From CAXSBR01 sp964236495 (lineage in GTDB: Bacteria > Actinomycetota > Actinomycetes > Mycobacteriales > Jatrophihabitantaceae), in assembly GCA_964236495.1 (NCBI GenBank), contig CAXSBR010000028.1, positions 1 to 34,885 on the forward strand: a stretch of DNA of 34,885 bases, read 5' to 3'. A model generated the notes under the pieces. It saw only the letters and a program-made list of their open reading frames with translations, was not told the DNA's origin and did not search any database. Of the stretch, positions 23,766 to 31,038 are shown in pieces. Positions within the stretch are counted from its first letter, which is position 1; each line of letters opens with the position of its first letter. The position numbers and the translations under genes are program-made.

Positions 23766-24877
23766 CAGGTATGCACCCGCATGAAGCGCTGGTTGAGCTC
23801 GCCCTCGTAGTAGAAGATGGCGCGCCCGATGTTGTCCTCGGTCCAGGTCAGGGTCGGGAAGTCGGGGTCGGGACGATAGCCGCCGGTGAACACCTCGTTG
23901 CGGGTGCCCAGCGGGTCGAAGAAGTAGATCGTCGAGCCCCGGGTGATGCCGTGCCGGGTGGGTCCGACGTCCACCTGGATGCCGTTGTAGGCCAGTACGT
24001 CGGCGGCATCGCGGACCTGGTCCCAGTCGTCGAGCCAGTAGGCGAAGTGATGCAGCCCTCCGTTCGGGCCGGCGACGATGGCCAGGTCGTGCGGGGAGTG
24101 CGAGCGTTCCATCCAGGTGCCCAGCTGGTGTCCGTTGCCGTCGAGCAGTTGCTCGGTGATCCGAAAGCCCAGCACGTCGCGGAAGAACTGCGTCGAGTCC
24201 CCGACTTCCTCGGCGGTGATCAGCATGTGGTCCATCCGCGGCGGTGCTATGTGGTCGCGTGACTGTGGTTCGTCGGGGGTCAGCGCGTGTCTGGGACGCG
24301 ACGTCCCCACTTTCTCGACATCGGCCACCAGCTCCATGACGTGCCCGCTGGGCGTGGAGAACCGGATCGACTCACCCTGGCCGACGGACTCACGCTTGCT
24401 GATCCGCTCGACGGGAAACCCGTATCGCGACACCCGGCGTTCCAGGTCGTCCAGGTCGTCCTCGTGATGGACTTTGAACGACATCAGGTCCATGCCTACC
24501 CGCGGTGCGTACCGCAGCCGCAGCGAGTGGTGGTCCTCCTCGTCCCAGCACTTCAAGTACACCTCGTCCTCGGTTGCAGCGCTGACCTGCATACCCATCA
24601 CCTGGGTGTAGTACGCCGTGGTGAGATCGAGGTCGGTCACCGTCACGTCCACGTGGCCCAGACGGAGGATTCCGCGCGGCGGTCCGGCGACCGTGCTGGG
24701 CGTCGCCTGGCGAGAGTCCGACGGATCGCGGCGCATGCCGTCCACCGGTGCGCCTGCGGTCTTGGTCCGGCGGGTTCCGCGCGGAGTGCCCTCGGCCAAG
24801 TCGGATGTGATTGGGCCGCTCGGCGGCGAGGTCTCGGCCGTCAGTTCGCCAGCTATGACGGAATTCACATCCTGCAT
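23765..24877 (-). CDS. Extradiol ring-cleavage dioxygenase (catechol 2,3-dioxygenase type), paralogue A with N-terminal extension
   Basis: A 370-residue first gene of the leftward operon. The core from about residue 68 (GILRLGHVDVTVTDLDLTTAYY) is a two-module extradiol dioxygenase with ligands His217 (MDHMLI), His277 (GGLHHFAYW) and Glu328 (TRNEVFTGGY) and the GPTRHGITRGSTIYFFDP signature. The N-terminal 67 residues are polar, Thr/Pro/Arg-rich and absent from the downstream paralogue. ATG 24877 fits a leaderless transcript, with TAACCT seven bases upstream; the longer frame from 25108 runs into the divergent gene. ATG at codon 48 would remove most of the extension. With two enzymes, either different catechols or a heteromer can be imagined. 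Confidence 0.92.
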   Translation of the reverse strand: MQDVNSVIAGELTAETSPPSGPITSDLAEGTPRGTRRTKTAGAPVDGMRRDPSDSRQATPSTVAGPPRGILRLGHVDVTVTDLDLTTAYYTQVMGMQVSAATEDEVYLKCWDEEDHHSLRLRYAPRVGMDLMSFKVHHEDDLDDLERRVSRYGFPVERISKRESVGQGESIRFSTPSGHVMELVADVEKVGTSRPRHALTPDEPQSRDHIAPPRMDHMLITAEEVGDSTQFFRDVLGFRITEQLLDGNGHQLGTWMERSHSPHDLAIVAGPNGGLHHFAYWLDDWDQVRDAADVLAYNGIQVDVGPTRHGITRGSTIYFFDPLGTRNEVFTGGYRPDPDFPTLTWTEDNIGRAIFYYEGELNQRFMRVHT

Positions 24878-24884
24878 ATCGGAG

Positions 24885-24890
24885 AGGTTA
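24885..24890 (-). promoter_or_regulatory. Putative -10 element (leaderless promoter) of the catabolic operon
   Basis: TAACCT on the minus strand (TANNNT) lies 7 bases before the ATG at 24877, the usual distance from -10 to the transcription start, so the mRNA may begin at the start codon. No good -35 is seen. A CACGTG palindrome at 24895-24900 lies in the -15 to -25 region of this 63-bp divergent spacer and could be part of an IclR site. Confidence 0.5.
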
Positions 24891-24940
24891 AGAGCACGTG
24901 ACCGACACCGGCGCTCGTGTTCCGCCATGCTGAACAGGTG

Positions 24941-25669
24941 ATGTCCGAGCGAGGCGGAGCAGGCCAGGCTGACGCAGTGATCGAGGACGCGGCCGACCGG
25001 AGCGATGGCCCGCCGGCAACGCCCACAGCCGGGCCGCCGGCCATGCGCGCCGCCGTACGGGAGTACGTCCATGCCGTGCATTCGACCTACCTCGAGCACG
25101 TCCGACACCTCCCGCCGGCCGAGCGCGGGTCGCTACCGCTGATCGGTGCCACCGAGCTCACCGTCATGGCCGCAGCAGCACGGCGATTGCACCTGGTAGC
25201 CACTACCGACCCGTTGCCGCCGCTGCAGGATTTCGAAGTCGAGGAGGCAGACCAGTATCTGGGTATGCGCTGGTGCGTGCGCTTCTACGATCCGTCGGTG
25301 CTGCCCGAACTCGGCATCCTGGTCGACGACAGCCCGGCGCAGGTGCGGCGTGTGCTGGGGGTGAGCGACGCCGTCTACCACCTGAGTGTCGAACCGGGCG
25401 GCGGGCTGGGTGCCCACCAGGCCCAGTACGCCGGGGTGGCGCTGGCAAACCAACATGCCAAGACGTTGCGTGACCTCGATCGGCTGCGCGCAGCGCTCCC
25501 CCGCGATGAGGCGGGTGTCGACGAGTTCGGCACCTGCGTGCGGCTGGGCCTCGACCGAGCGGCCGCCCTACTGGCCGCCCACCTCACCGCCGGACGCGTC
25601 GCACCTGCGCCAGGCACCACGGCCGAGGCCAGCTTTGCCGAGGTGCTCGCTGCGGTGACCCAGCGATGA
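24941..25669 (+). CDS. Unrecognised soluble protein divergent from the dioxygenase operon
   Basis: A 242-residue protein I cannot assign. The first 35 residues are Gly/Asp/Pro-rich and probably flexible. A mixed region follows with AMRAAVREYVHAVHSTYLEHVRHLP, ELTVMAAAARRLHLVAT and the aromatic YLGMRWCVRFYDPSVLPELGILVDD. Then comes VYHLSVEPGGGLGAHQAQYAGVALANQHAKTLRDLDRLRAALP, which suggests a helical C-terminal half. There is no signal peptide, membrane helix or metal motif. ATG 24941 is preferred; the ribosome site is weak. It begins the plus-strand transcript that continues into the IclR, ferredoxin and hydrolase genes, so a role in the same pathway (uptake of substrate into metabolism, binding, or regulation) is likely by context only. 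Confidence 0.7.
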   Translation: MSERGGAGQADAVIEDAADRSDGPPATPTAGPPAMRAAVREYVHAVHSTYLEHVRHLPPAERGSLPLIGATELTVMAAAARRLHLVATTDPLPPLQDFEVEEADQYLGMRWCVRFYDPSVLPELGILVDDSPAQVRRVLGVSDAVYHLSVEPGGGLGAHQAQYAGVALANQHAKTLRDLDRLRAALPRDEAGVDEFGTCVRLGLDRAAALLAAHLTAGRVAPAPGTTAEASFAEVLAAVTQR

Positions 25670-25687
25670 CCCGGCGGTGAGGCAGCG

Positions 25688-26464
25688 GTGACCAGCGCGT
25701 CGAACCGGGCGGAGCGGCTGTCGAGTGTGGCCGCAGCTGCCCGGATCCTGCGCGAGTTCGACAAGCACAGCACCCAACTCGGCGTCAGCCAGCTCGCCCG
25801 CCGCGTGGGGGTAGGCAAGAGCACCGCCCACCGCATCATCTGGACGCTGGTCGAGGAAGGTTTACTCGAGAAGGTGGAGGAGACGGGCCTGTTCCGGCTC
25901 ACCATCACCATGCGTTCGCTCGGCGCGAGCGCGGAGACTGCGCAACGTCTGCACGAGGCGGCAACCGGCCCGCTGGACCAGCTCCGCCGCAGCACCACCG
26001 GAACGTTGCATGTAGCCATCCTCGACGGGCCCGACGTGCTCTACGTCGAGCGCCGGGAGGGCCCCGGCTCGATTCCGATGTTTCGCTCCGTCGGGTCCCG
26101 GCTGGCCGCGCACGCGACCTCGACGGGCAAGGTGCTGCTCGCCTACCTGCCGCCCGATCAACGCAAGCGTCAGATCGACAGCCTGCGCCTGACGCCACGG
26201 ACGTCGCGCACGATCACATCGCGGACCGAGCTGCTGGCCGAGCTCGCTAGGGTGCGCCAGCTCGGGTTCGCCGAGAACCACGGCGAGTCCGAGGTAGGCA
26301 TGTGCTCGATCGCCGCACCCGTGCGCGACCCGCTGGGCCGAGTCGTGGCGTCGGTGTCGGTGGCCGTGCGCACGGATGACGTCGACGCGGGCCTGCGGCA
26401 CCTGGCCCGGCCGGTGGTGGAAACGGCGACGCGCATCTCCGCCGGCCTGGGCTGGACCCCGTGA
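25688..26464 (+). CDS. IclR-family transcriptional regulator
   Basis: A 258-residue regulator. The N-terminal winged helix-turn-helix (about residues 9-70) has the family pattern RLSSVAAAARILREF, LGVSQLARRVGVGKSTAHRIIWTLVEEGLLEK. The C-terminal effector domain (about 85-255) has GTLHVAILDGPDVLYVER, AHATSTGKVLLAYLP, GFAENHGESEVGMCSIAAPVRD and ASVSVAV. IclR proteins often control aromatic catabolic operons and bind pathway intermediates. GTG 25688 is the start, 18 bp after the unknown gene, and the stop overlaps the ferredoxin start (GTGA). It most likely regulates the divergent promoters at 24878-24940. Confidence 0.94.
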   Translation: MTSASNRAERLSSVAAAARILREFDKHSTQLGVSQLARRVGVGKSTAHRIIWTLVEEGLLEKVEETGLFRLTITMRSLGASAETAQRLHEAATGPLDQLRRSTTGTLHVAILDGPDVLYVERREGPGSIPMFRSVGSRLAAHATSTGKVLLAYLPPDQRKRQIDSLRLTPRTSRTITSRTELLAELARVRQLGFAENHGESEVGMCSIAAPVRDPLGRVVASVSVAVRTDDVDAGLRHLARPVVETATRISAGLGWTP

Positions 26465-26895
26465 CCAACCCGTGGAAGACGATCTGCCGGATTGATGAAA
26501 TTGCGCCTGGCCGGCCTATCGGTCGCACCGTGCATTACGGAAACCGGCTTCGGGGCGTTGACGTGCCGGTGTGCGTGGTCGCGCGTGGCAAATCGGACTA
26601 TGTTGCGCTGCTCGACCGCTGCCCGCACCGCGACGTCGCGCTGTCGGGCGGCATCGTGCGTGACGGGACGCTGATGTGTCCAGGTCACTTCTGGCGCTTC
26701 GACCTGCACACCGGCGCCCGCACCGACGCCGGCGGTGCGCCCGAATTCAGCGCCACCGTCTATCCCACCCGCGTCGTCGACGGCTGGGTGCAGGCACGGA
26801 TACCGCCGCCGGTGGAACGACTGTCCATGCGGGAGTGGCTGTTGGCCGAAGCCGAACGAAGGAGCGCACCTGATGCACATCGCCGCCAGCCCTGA
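26461..26895 (+). CDS. Small Rieske 2Fe-2S protein (ferredoxin component)
   Basis: A 144-residue Rieske-fold protein with Cys54-x-His56 (RCPHRDVALSGG) and Cys73-x2-His76 (CPGHFWRFDL) as 2Fe-2S ligands. It lacks a mononuclear iron domain, so it should carry electrons or act as a Rieske-type ferredoxin rather than as an oxygenase. In this setting it could relay electrons between the reductase and the large Rieske oxygenase, or reactivate an extradiol dioxygenase whose iron has been oxidised, as XylT-type ferredoxins do (those are plant-type, so only the role is comparable). It starts at GTG 26461, overlapping the IclR stop, and its 3' end overlaps the hydrolase gene by 23 bp. Confidence 0.9.
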   Translation: MTNPWKTICRIDEIAPGRPIGRTVHYGNRLRGVDVPVCVVARGKSDYVALLDRCPHRDVALSGGIVRDGTLMCPGHFWRFDLHTGARTDAGGAPEFSATVYPTRVVDGWVQARIPPPVERLSMREWLLAEAERRSAPDAHRRQP

Positions 26896-27697
26896 GATCG
26901 GTTCCAGCGTTCGTGTGGACGGCGTCGACACGAACTATCACGACGTCGGATCCGGCTCACCGGTCGTGCTCATCCACGGATCGGGTCCGGGGGTCAGCGC
27001 ATGGGCCAACTGGCGGCTCACCCTGCCGGCTTTGGCCGAGCAGCATCGGGTGGTGGCCCCCGACGTGCTCGGTTTCGGCTACACCGCGCGTCCGGCGGAT
27101 GCGCACTACAACCTGAACACCTGGGCGGGGCATCTGGTCGGATTCCTCGACGCCGTGGGCATCGAGCGCACGTCGGTGGTCGGCAACAGCTTCGGCGGGG
27201 CGCTGGCGTTACGGCTGGCCAGCGCGCATCCCGACCGGGTGGAAAAACTGGTACTGATGGGCAGCGTCGGCGTGCCGTTCGCCATCACTCCCGGTCTCGA
27301 CGCGGTCTGGGGCTTCCAGCCCTCCCTGCCGGCGATGCGCGGACTGCTCGACATCTTCGCCTACGACCGCTCGCTGGTCAGCGACGACCTGGCCGCGCTC
27401 CGGCTGGCTGCGGCGACCCGCCCCGGCGTGCAGGAGGCGTTCGCCTCGATGTTCCCGGCGCCTCGCCAGGATGGTGTCGACGCGCTGACGACGGCCGACG
27501 ACGCGATCCGGGCCGTAGCTGCGCCGACCTTGGTCGTCCATGGCCGTGATGATCAAGTGATCCCGCTGGCCAACTCGCTGCGACTGCTCGAGCTGATTGA
27601 ACGCGCGCAGCTGCATGTGTTCGGCCAGTGCGGTCACTGGGTGCAGATCGAGAAGGCCGCCGAGTTCAACCGGTTGATCGTTGACTTTTTGGCGTGA
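26873..27697 (+). CDS. Meta-cleavage-product hydrolase (alpha/beta hydrolase)
   Basis: A 274-residue C-C bond hydrolase of the BphD/XylF/HsaD group. The oxyanion loop IHGSGPGVSAWANW (34-47), nucleophile GNSFGGAL (Ser106), acid HGRDDQVIP (Asp226) and base QCGHWVQIE (His255) are all visible, and the SGPGVSAWANWR segment is typical of enzymes that hydrolyse 2-hydroxymuconic semialdehydes and related dienoates. It would act directly after the two extradiol dioxygenases. AAGGAG eight bases before ATG 26873 fixes the start despite overlap with the ferredoxin gene. It is the last gene of the plus-strand unit. No hydratase or aldolase for the lower pathway is in the window. Confidence 0.93.
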   Translation: MHIAASPEIGSSVRVDGVDTNYHDVGSGSPVVLIHGSGPGVSAWANWRLTLPALAEQHRVVAPDVLGFGYTARPADAHYNLNTWAGHLVGFLDAVGIERTSVVGNSFGGALALRLASAHPDRVEKLVLMGSVGVPFAITPGLDAVWGFQPSLPAMRGLLDIFAYDRSLVSDDLAALRLAAATRPGVQEAFASMFPAPRQDGVDALTTADDAIRAVAAPTLVVHGRDDQVIPLANSLRLLELIERAQLHVFGQCGHWVQIEKAAEFNRLIVDFLA

Positions 27698-27726
27698 CGG
27701 TCACCGCCGCGATTGTCAGCGGTGCC

Positions 27727-27790
27727 CGACAGTTGTGGATATCAACCGGCCGTTGTCAACCCCCGGTACCGGCCGGTGGATATCCACAAC
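27727..27790. repeat. Long inverted-repeat element, copy 1
   Basis: Arms at 27732-27751 and 27771-27790 are reverse complements in 19 of 20 positions (outer GTTGTGGATATC, inner ACCGGCC) around a 19-base loop. It lies downstream of the convergent hydrolase gene and could act as a terminator. GTGGATAT in the arms resembles a DnaA box with one mismatch. Confidence 0.9.
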
Positions 27791-27799
27791 CCCGTGCGC

Positions 27800-27863
27800 C
27801 GACAGTTCTGGAGATCAACCGGCCGTTGTCAATCCCTGGTACCGGCCGGTGGATATCCACAAC
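27800..27863. repeat. Long inverted-repeat element, copy 2
   Basis: A near-identical copy, shifted by 73 bp (arms 27805-27824 and 27844-27863). Its left arm has two changes (GTTCTGGAGATC) that weaken the outer stem, while the right arm and loop are nearly unchanged. The remaining bases of 27698-27944 show no gene. Confidence 0.88.
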
Positions 27864-27944
27864 TCGATGCCAGCGCATGTCGCCGGCGGGTCGTCCCAGG
27901 CCGGCTGAGCGGTCGGCGCATTCGCCTTGCTCTGAGCGGCATCG

Positions 27945-28904
27945 TCAGGCGGTCGGCAGCAGCCCGATCGCTGCCAGCACGTCCGCGACCGACGTACGTA
28001 GAAGCACCGGATCCGGCACCTCTGCGTGCGGATCGCCTCGATAACCCGGCCGCGCCGGCCACAGTGTTCGGTGCGGGCCGTCGGGCGGCGGTCCCCAGAG
28101 GGCCGGCGAGACCGGCCCGAACAACACGACCAAGGGCGTTGCGTACACCGAGGCGATGTGAGCTATGCCGGTGTCGCCGCAGACCACCAGCCGGGCGTGT
28201 GCGACGAGCGTGAGCAGCTGCGGCAGCGACAGCGTCGTCGCCGCCATGACGCCGGCCTGGTTTGCGAGGTCATTTGCCAGCTCTTGTTCGCCGGGGCCGC
28301 CGGTGACGACGACCCGGTGCCCCGCTCCAACCAGCCGGCCGACGAGCTGCACATAGCGCGCCGGCGGCCACTGACGCGATCGGGCCTTCGCGCCGGGATG
28401 GACGACGGTCAGCCCTGCCCACTCGAGGTTCGGCTCGGGCAGCGGCAACGACCCGGCTAATGCCGGCCACGCCGACCAAGGTTGGTCAAGCCCGAACGCT
28501 TCGGCGACCAGCCGGCACCAGCGCGTCACTTCGTGCTCATCGGCCCTCCAGAGGTGACCACCGTCGTAGTAGGAGACGATCCGCCGCGCACCGGTGCGCT
28601 GGAGCAGATCGCGGCTCTCTGGGCCGTTGCCGTGCAGGTCGATCGCGACGTCGGCCTCACGCGGGGCATCGGTGAGTTCCCTCAACTCCAGCGCCGGCGT
28701 CAGCTCGTCGACGACACCGGCGAGCAGCGCCAGACTTCCGGCCGTCGCCGGAGCCGCGAGCACGATGCGGTGGGTCGGCAGGGCCGCGCGCAGCATCCGC
28801 AGTGCCGGCAGGCCGGTGATCAGATCACCGAGATACAGCGCCCGCAGGACGAGCGCTACCGGCCTGGCGTCACTGGGCTGGTCGTGGGGTGCCGCTTCGG
28901 TCAT
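27945..28904 (-). CDS. Glycosyltransferase family 9 (ADP-heptosyltransferase-like)
   Basis: A 319-residue GT-B enzyme of the heptosyltransferase family. The N-terminal VALVLRALYLGDLITGLPALRMLRAALP is the family's acceptor-side start. The C-terminal half has LTVVHPGAKARSRQWPPARYVQLVGRL, VVVTGGPGEQELA, VAHARLVVCGDTGIAHIASVYATPLVVLFGP, which is the nucleotide-sugar-binding signature. It probably transfers a heptose from ADP-heptose in the cytosol onto a surface-glycan precursor. ATG 28904 overlaps the hldE stop (ATGA). It is the last gene of the leftward heptose operon. Confidence 0.88.
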   Translation of the reverse strand: MTEAAPHDQPSDARPVALVLRALYLGDLITGLPALRMLRAALPTHRIVLAAPATAGSLALLAGVVDELTPALELRELTDAPREADVAIDLHGNGPESRDLLQRTGARRIVSYYDGGHLWRADEHEVTRWCRLVAEAFGLDQPWSAWPALAGSLPLPEPNLEWAGLTVVHPGAKARSRQWPPARYVQLVGRLVGAGHRVVVTGGPGEQELANDLANQAGVMAATTLSLPQLLTLVAHARLVVCGDTGIAHIASVYATPLVVLFGPVSPALWGPPPDGPHRTLWPARPGYRGDPHAEVPDPVLLRTSVADVLAAIGLLPTA

Positions 28905-30340
28905 CGGCTGGTGTCGGCGCTGCGCCGCACCAGCTCCGTCGTCGAACGTCCGGTGAGGTAGGGCACGGTTACAACCGCTCCGCCCCACTCGGCGAGCACC
29001 GCCGCCTCGGGAAGATCGGCCCCCGCGTAGTCGCCGCCTTTGACCCACACGTCAGGGCGCACCGTGCGCAGCACCTGCTCCGGAGTGTCCTCATCGAACA
29101 CGGTCACCGCGTCGACGCAGCGCAGCGCACCGAGCATCGCGGCGCGGTCGGCCTGAGTTTGCAACGGCCGGCTCGGACCCTTCAACCGCCGCACCGAGGC
29201 GTCGGAGTTCAGGCAGACGACCAGGCAGTCACCCAGCGCACGAGCGGCCTCCAGCGTGGCGACGTGCCCCGCGTGCAGCAGGTCGAAACACCCGCCGGTC
29301 GCCACGACGCGACCGCCGCGCGCACGGACCTGATCGACCACGCTGCCGTCGGTGTCCGATGGCACCGAAATGTCATCGGGGCCTTCGGACAGGTCGACGA
29401 GGCCGGACACGTCGGCGCTTCTACTGATGATCAGGCCGTCGGATACGCCGAACGCTGCCGCTCCCCCGGCCGCGACGAACGCAGCCGCAGCGGCGACCGC
29501 AGCCGTGACGGCCTCGCTGGGCAACGACCCTGCAGCCAAGGCGACCGCAGCGGCAGCCGCGAAGGCATCACCGGCGCCGCAGGTGTCCGACGCGACGACC
29601 ACCGGCGCCGGCACCACCAACGGAGCACCGTCGCCCACCGACACCAGCGCGCCGGCCGAACCCATCGTGACCGCGACTCCCCCGGCCGACCACCGGTGTC
29701 GCAGGGTGTGCGCATGTGCGGTGACAGCGGCGATGCCGGCATTGACGGCGTTGCCCTCGCCGGTATAGGTGGCGGCCTCCGCGGCGTTCGGCGTCGCCAG
29801 GCGAACGCCGGGAATCGGCTGGGCGCCGCGCGGATGCGGATCCCACACGATGGGAGTGCCGGCAGCGCGCTCGGTGAGGGCGACGCGAATGTGCTCGGCA
29901 GACGTCATGCCCAGCCCGTAGTCGGCAACGAGGACGGCAGCCGCGTCATCCAAAGCAGCCAGCGCGGCGGCGGGCAGGGCTCCGACGTTGCCGAGGCGCC
30001 CCCCCCGATCGATGCGCGTCACCGGGTGTTCACCCGCGCGCACACGCATCTTCACCGACGTCGAACCGGTCCAGGACAGTGCGATCAACTCCACCGCCGG
30101 TGGCAGCAGCGCAACCAGTCGGCGTGCGTCGGCGTCGTCGGCGACGGGCGCGAGCAGCACAACACGCTCATGCGTGCGGGCCGCCAGCAGCGCGGCCAGG
30201 CCGGCGCCACCAGGACGCGCGTTCTCCACCGGATCACTGATCACCGGCACCGGCGCCTCGGGAGACAGCCGGCGGGCGGTGCCGACCAGGTCGATATCGA
30301 ACAGTAGATCGCCCAGCACCACGAGCGGGCCGACACTCAT
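28901..30340 (-). CDS. hldE: Bifunctional heptose-7-phosphate kinase / heptose-1-phosphate adenylyltransferase
   Basis: A 479-residue fusion. The N-terminal PfkB/ribokinase domain (1-310) has GGAGLAALLA near the sugar site and SDTCGAGDAF with catalytic Asp258. The C-terminal nucleotidyltransferase domain (about 340-479) has GCFDLLHAGHV (350-360) and KGPSRPLQ, WVKGGDY. In Gram-negative HldE these steps make heptose-1,7-bisphosphate and then ADP-heptose. Together with gmhA and gmhB it completes the ADP-heptose route without an epimerase in the window. ATG 30340 overlaps the gmhA stop. An Ala-rich stretch (about 260-300) is unusual but in frame. Confidence 0.92.
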   Translation of the reverse strand: MSVGPLVVLGDLLFDIDLVGTARRLSPEAPVPVISDPVENARPGGAGLAALLAARTHERVVLLAPVADDADARRLVALLPPAVELIALSWTGSTSVKMRVRAGEHPVTRIDRGGRLGNVGALPAAALAALDDAAAVLVADYGLGMTSAEHIRVALTERAAGTPIVWDPHPRGAQPIPGVRLATPNAAEAATYTGEGNAVNAGIAAVTAHAHTLRHRWSAGGVAVTMGSAGALVSVGDGAPLVVPAPVVVASDTCGAGDAFAAAAAVALAAGSLPSEAVTAAVAAAAAFVAAGGAAAFGVSDGLIISRSADVSGLVDLSEGPDDISVPSDTDGSVVDQVRARGGRVVATGGCFDLLHAGHVATLEAARALGDCLVVCLNSDASVRRLKGPSRPLQTQADRAAMLGALRCVDAVTVFDEDTPEQVLRTVRPDVWVKGGDYAGADLPEAAVLAEWGGAVVTVPYLTGRSTTELVRRSADTSR

Positions 30341-31038
30341 CGGACGTCACCGCCTGGCACAGTGTCGCGACGGAGAACGTCGCGGGCACCGTCGTCATCC
30401 AGTACGTCGTCAGCCAGTACGTCGTCGCCGAGTACGTCGTCGAGGCCTACCTCGCCGGCAGCGAGAACCTGCTCGTCGAACGCGCCGCACACCATGTGCA
30501 GTGCGACCAGCGTCAACTCCTGCACGGTCGAGGTTTCAGCGGCGTCGATGGCGAGCACCCGATCCGACAGCTCGCTGAGCGCATTGGGCGCCGGCCCAGT
30601 AATCGACCACACCGTAATGCCCAGGTCGCGGGCCCGCTGTGCTGCGGCCAGCACATTGGAACTGCCCCCCGACGTCGACATTGCCACCAGCACGTCGCCG
30701 CGACGGCCATGCGCGGCGACTTGGCGGGCGAACACCTCGTCACCGCCGTAGTCGTTGAGGATCGCGGTGAGCACCGAAGGTTCGGTGTGCAGCGCCACGG
30801 CGGAGAAGGCGACGCGGTCGGCGCAGTAGCGGCCCACGATCTCGGCGCTGAGGTGCTGGGCCTGGGCCGCGCTACCGCCGTTACCAACCGTAAGCAGCCG
30901 AGCGCCGGCCAGCAGCCGGTGCGCCAGCTCCTCGCCCCAGGCAGTGATCTCGTCAACTTGGGCGTCAAACGCAGGAAGCGCTTTGGCCAACGCGCGGACG
31001 TGTGCGCGGCCGGTGGTGAAGGTAGGTGCGAGCGTCAT
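30337..31038 (-). CDS. gmhA: Phosphoheptose isomerase (SIS domain)
   Basis: Converts sedoheptulose-7-phosphate to D-glycero-D-manno-heptose-7-phosphate in the cytosol. The 233 residues contain LTVGNGGSAAQAQHLSAEIVGR (50-70), ALHTEPSVLTAILNDYGGDEVFARQV, VAMSTSGGSSNVLAAAQRA and TSTVQELTLVALHMVCGAFDE, all close to GmhA. The C-terminus continues about 35 residues past the usual end with an acidic DDVLxDDVLxDDVL repeat encoded by a 15-bp tandem repeat. ATG 31038 overlaps the GT4 stop (ATGA). The longer frame to 31473 is a shadow of the GT4 gene. Confidence 0.94.
   Translation of the reverse strand: MTLAPTFTTGRAHVRALAKALPAFDAQVDEITAWGEELAHRLLAGARLLTVGNGGSAAQAQHLSAEIVGRYCADRVAFSAVALHTEPSVLTAILNDYGGDEVFARQVAAHGRRGDVLVAMSTSGGSSNVLAAAQRARDLGITVWSITGPAPNALSELSDRVLAIDAAETSTVQELTLVALHMVCGAFDEQVLAAGEVGLDDVLGDDVLADDVLDDDGARDVLRRDTVPGGDVR
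30401..30445 (-). repeat. 15-bp tandem repeat in the gmhA 3' end
   Basis: Three 15-bp units (AGTACGTCGTC plus four variable bases on the plus strand) starting at 30401, 30416 and 30431; a partial fourth lies to the left. They encode an Asp-Asp-Val-Leu pentapeptide repeat. Confidence 0.88.

Noticed and set aside
23765..25108. Longer first dioxygenase starting at 25108
   Set aside because: It would run antisense through the divergent 242-residue gene and add residues with no family match; TAACCT and ATG 24877 fit better.
15508..27697. Horizontal transfer island with mobile genes
   Set aside because: Base composition looks like the flanks, and no integrase, transposase, tRNA or direct-repeat borders are visible. 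Acquisition cannot be excluded but is not shown.
27727..27863. Replication origin or DnaA-box cluster
   Set aside because: Only a few one-mismatch boxes, all explained by one duplicated inverted repeat, with no AT-rich region and no dnaA/dnaN nearby.
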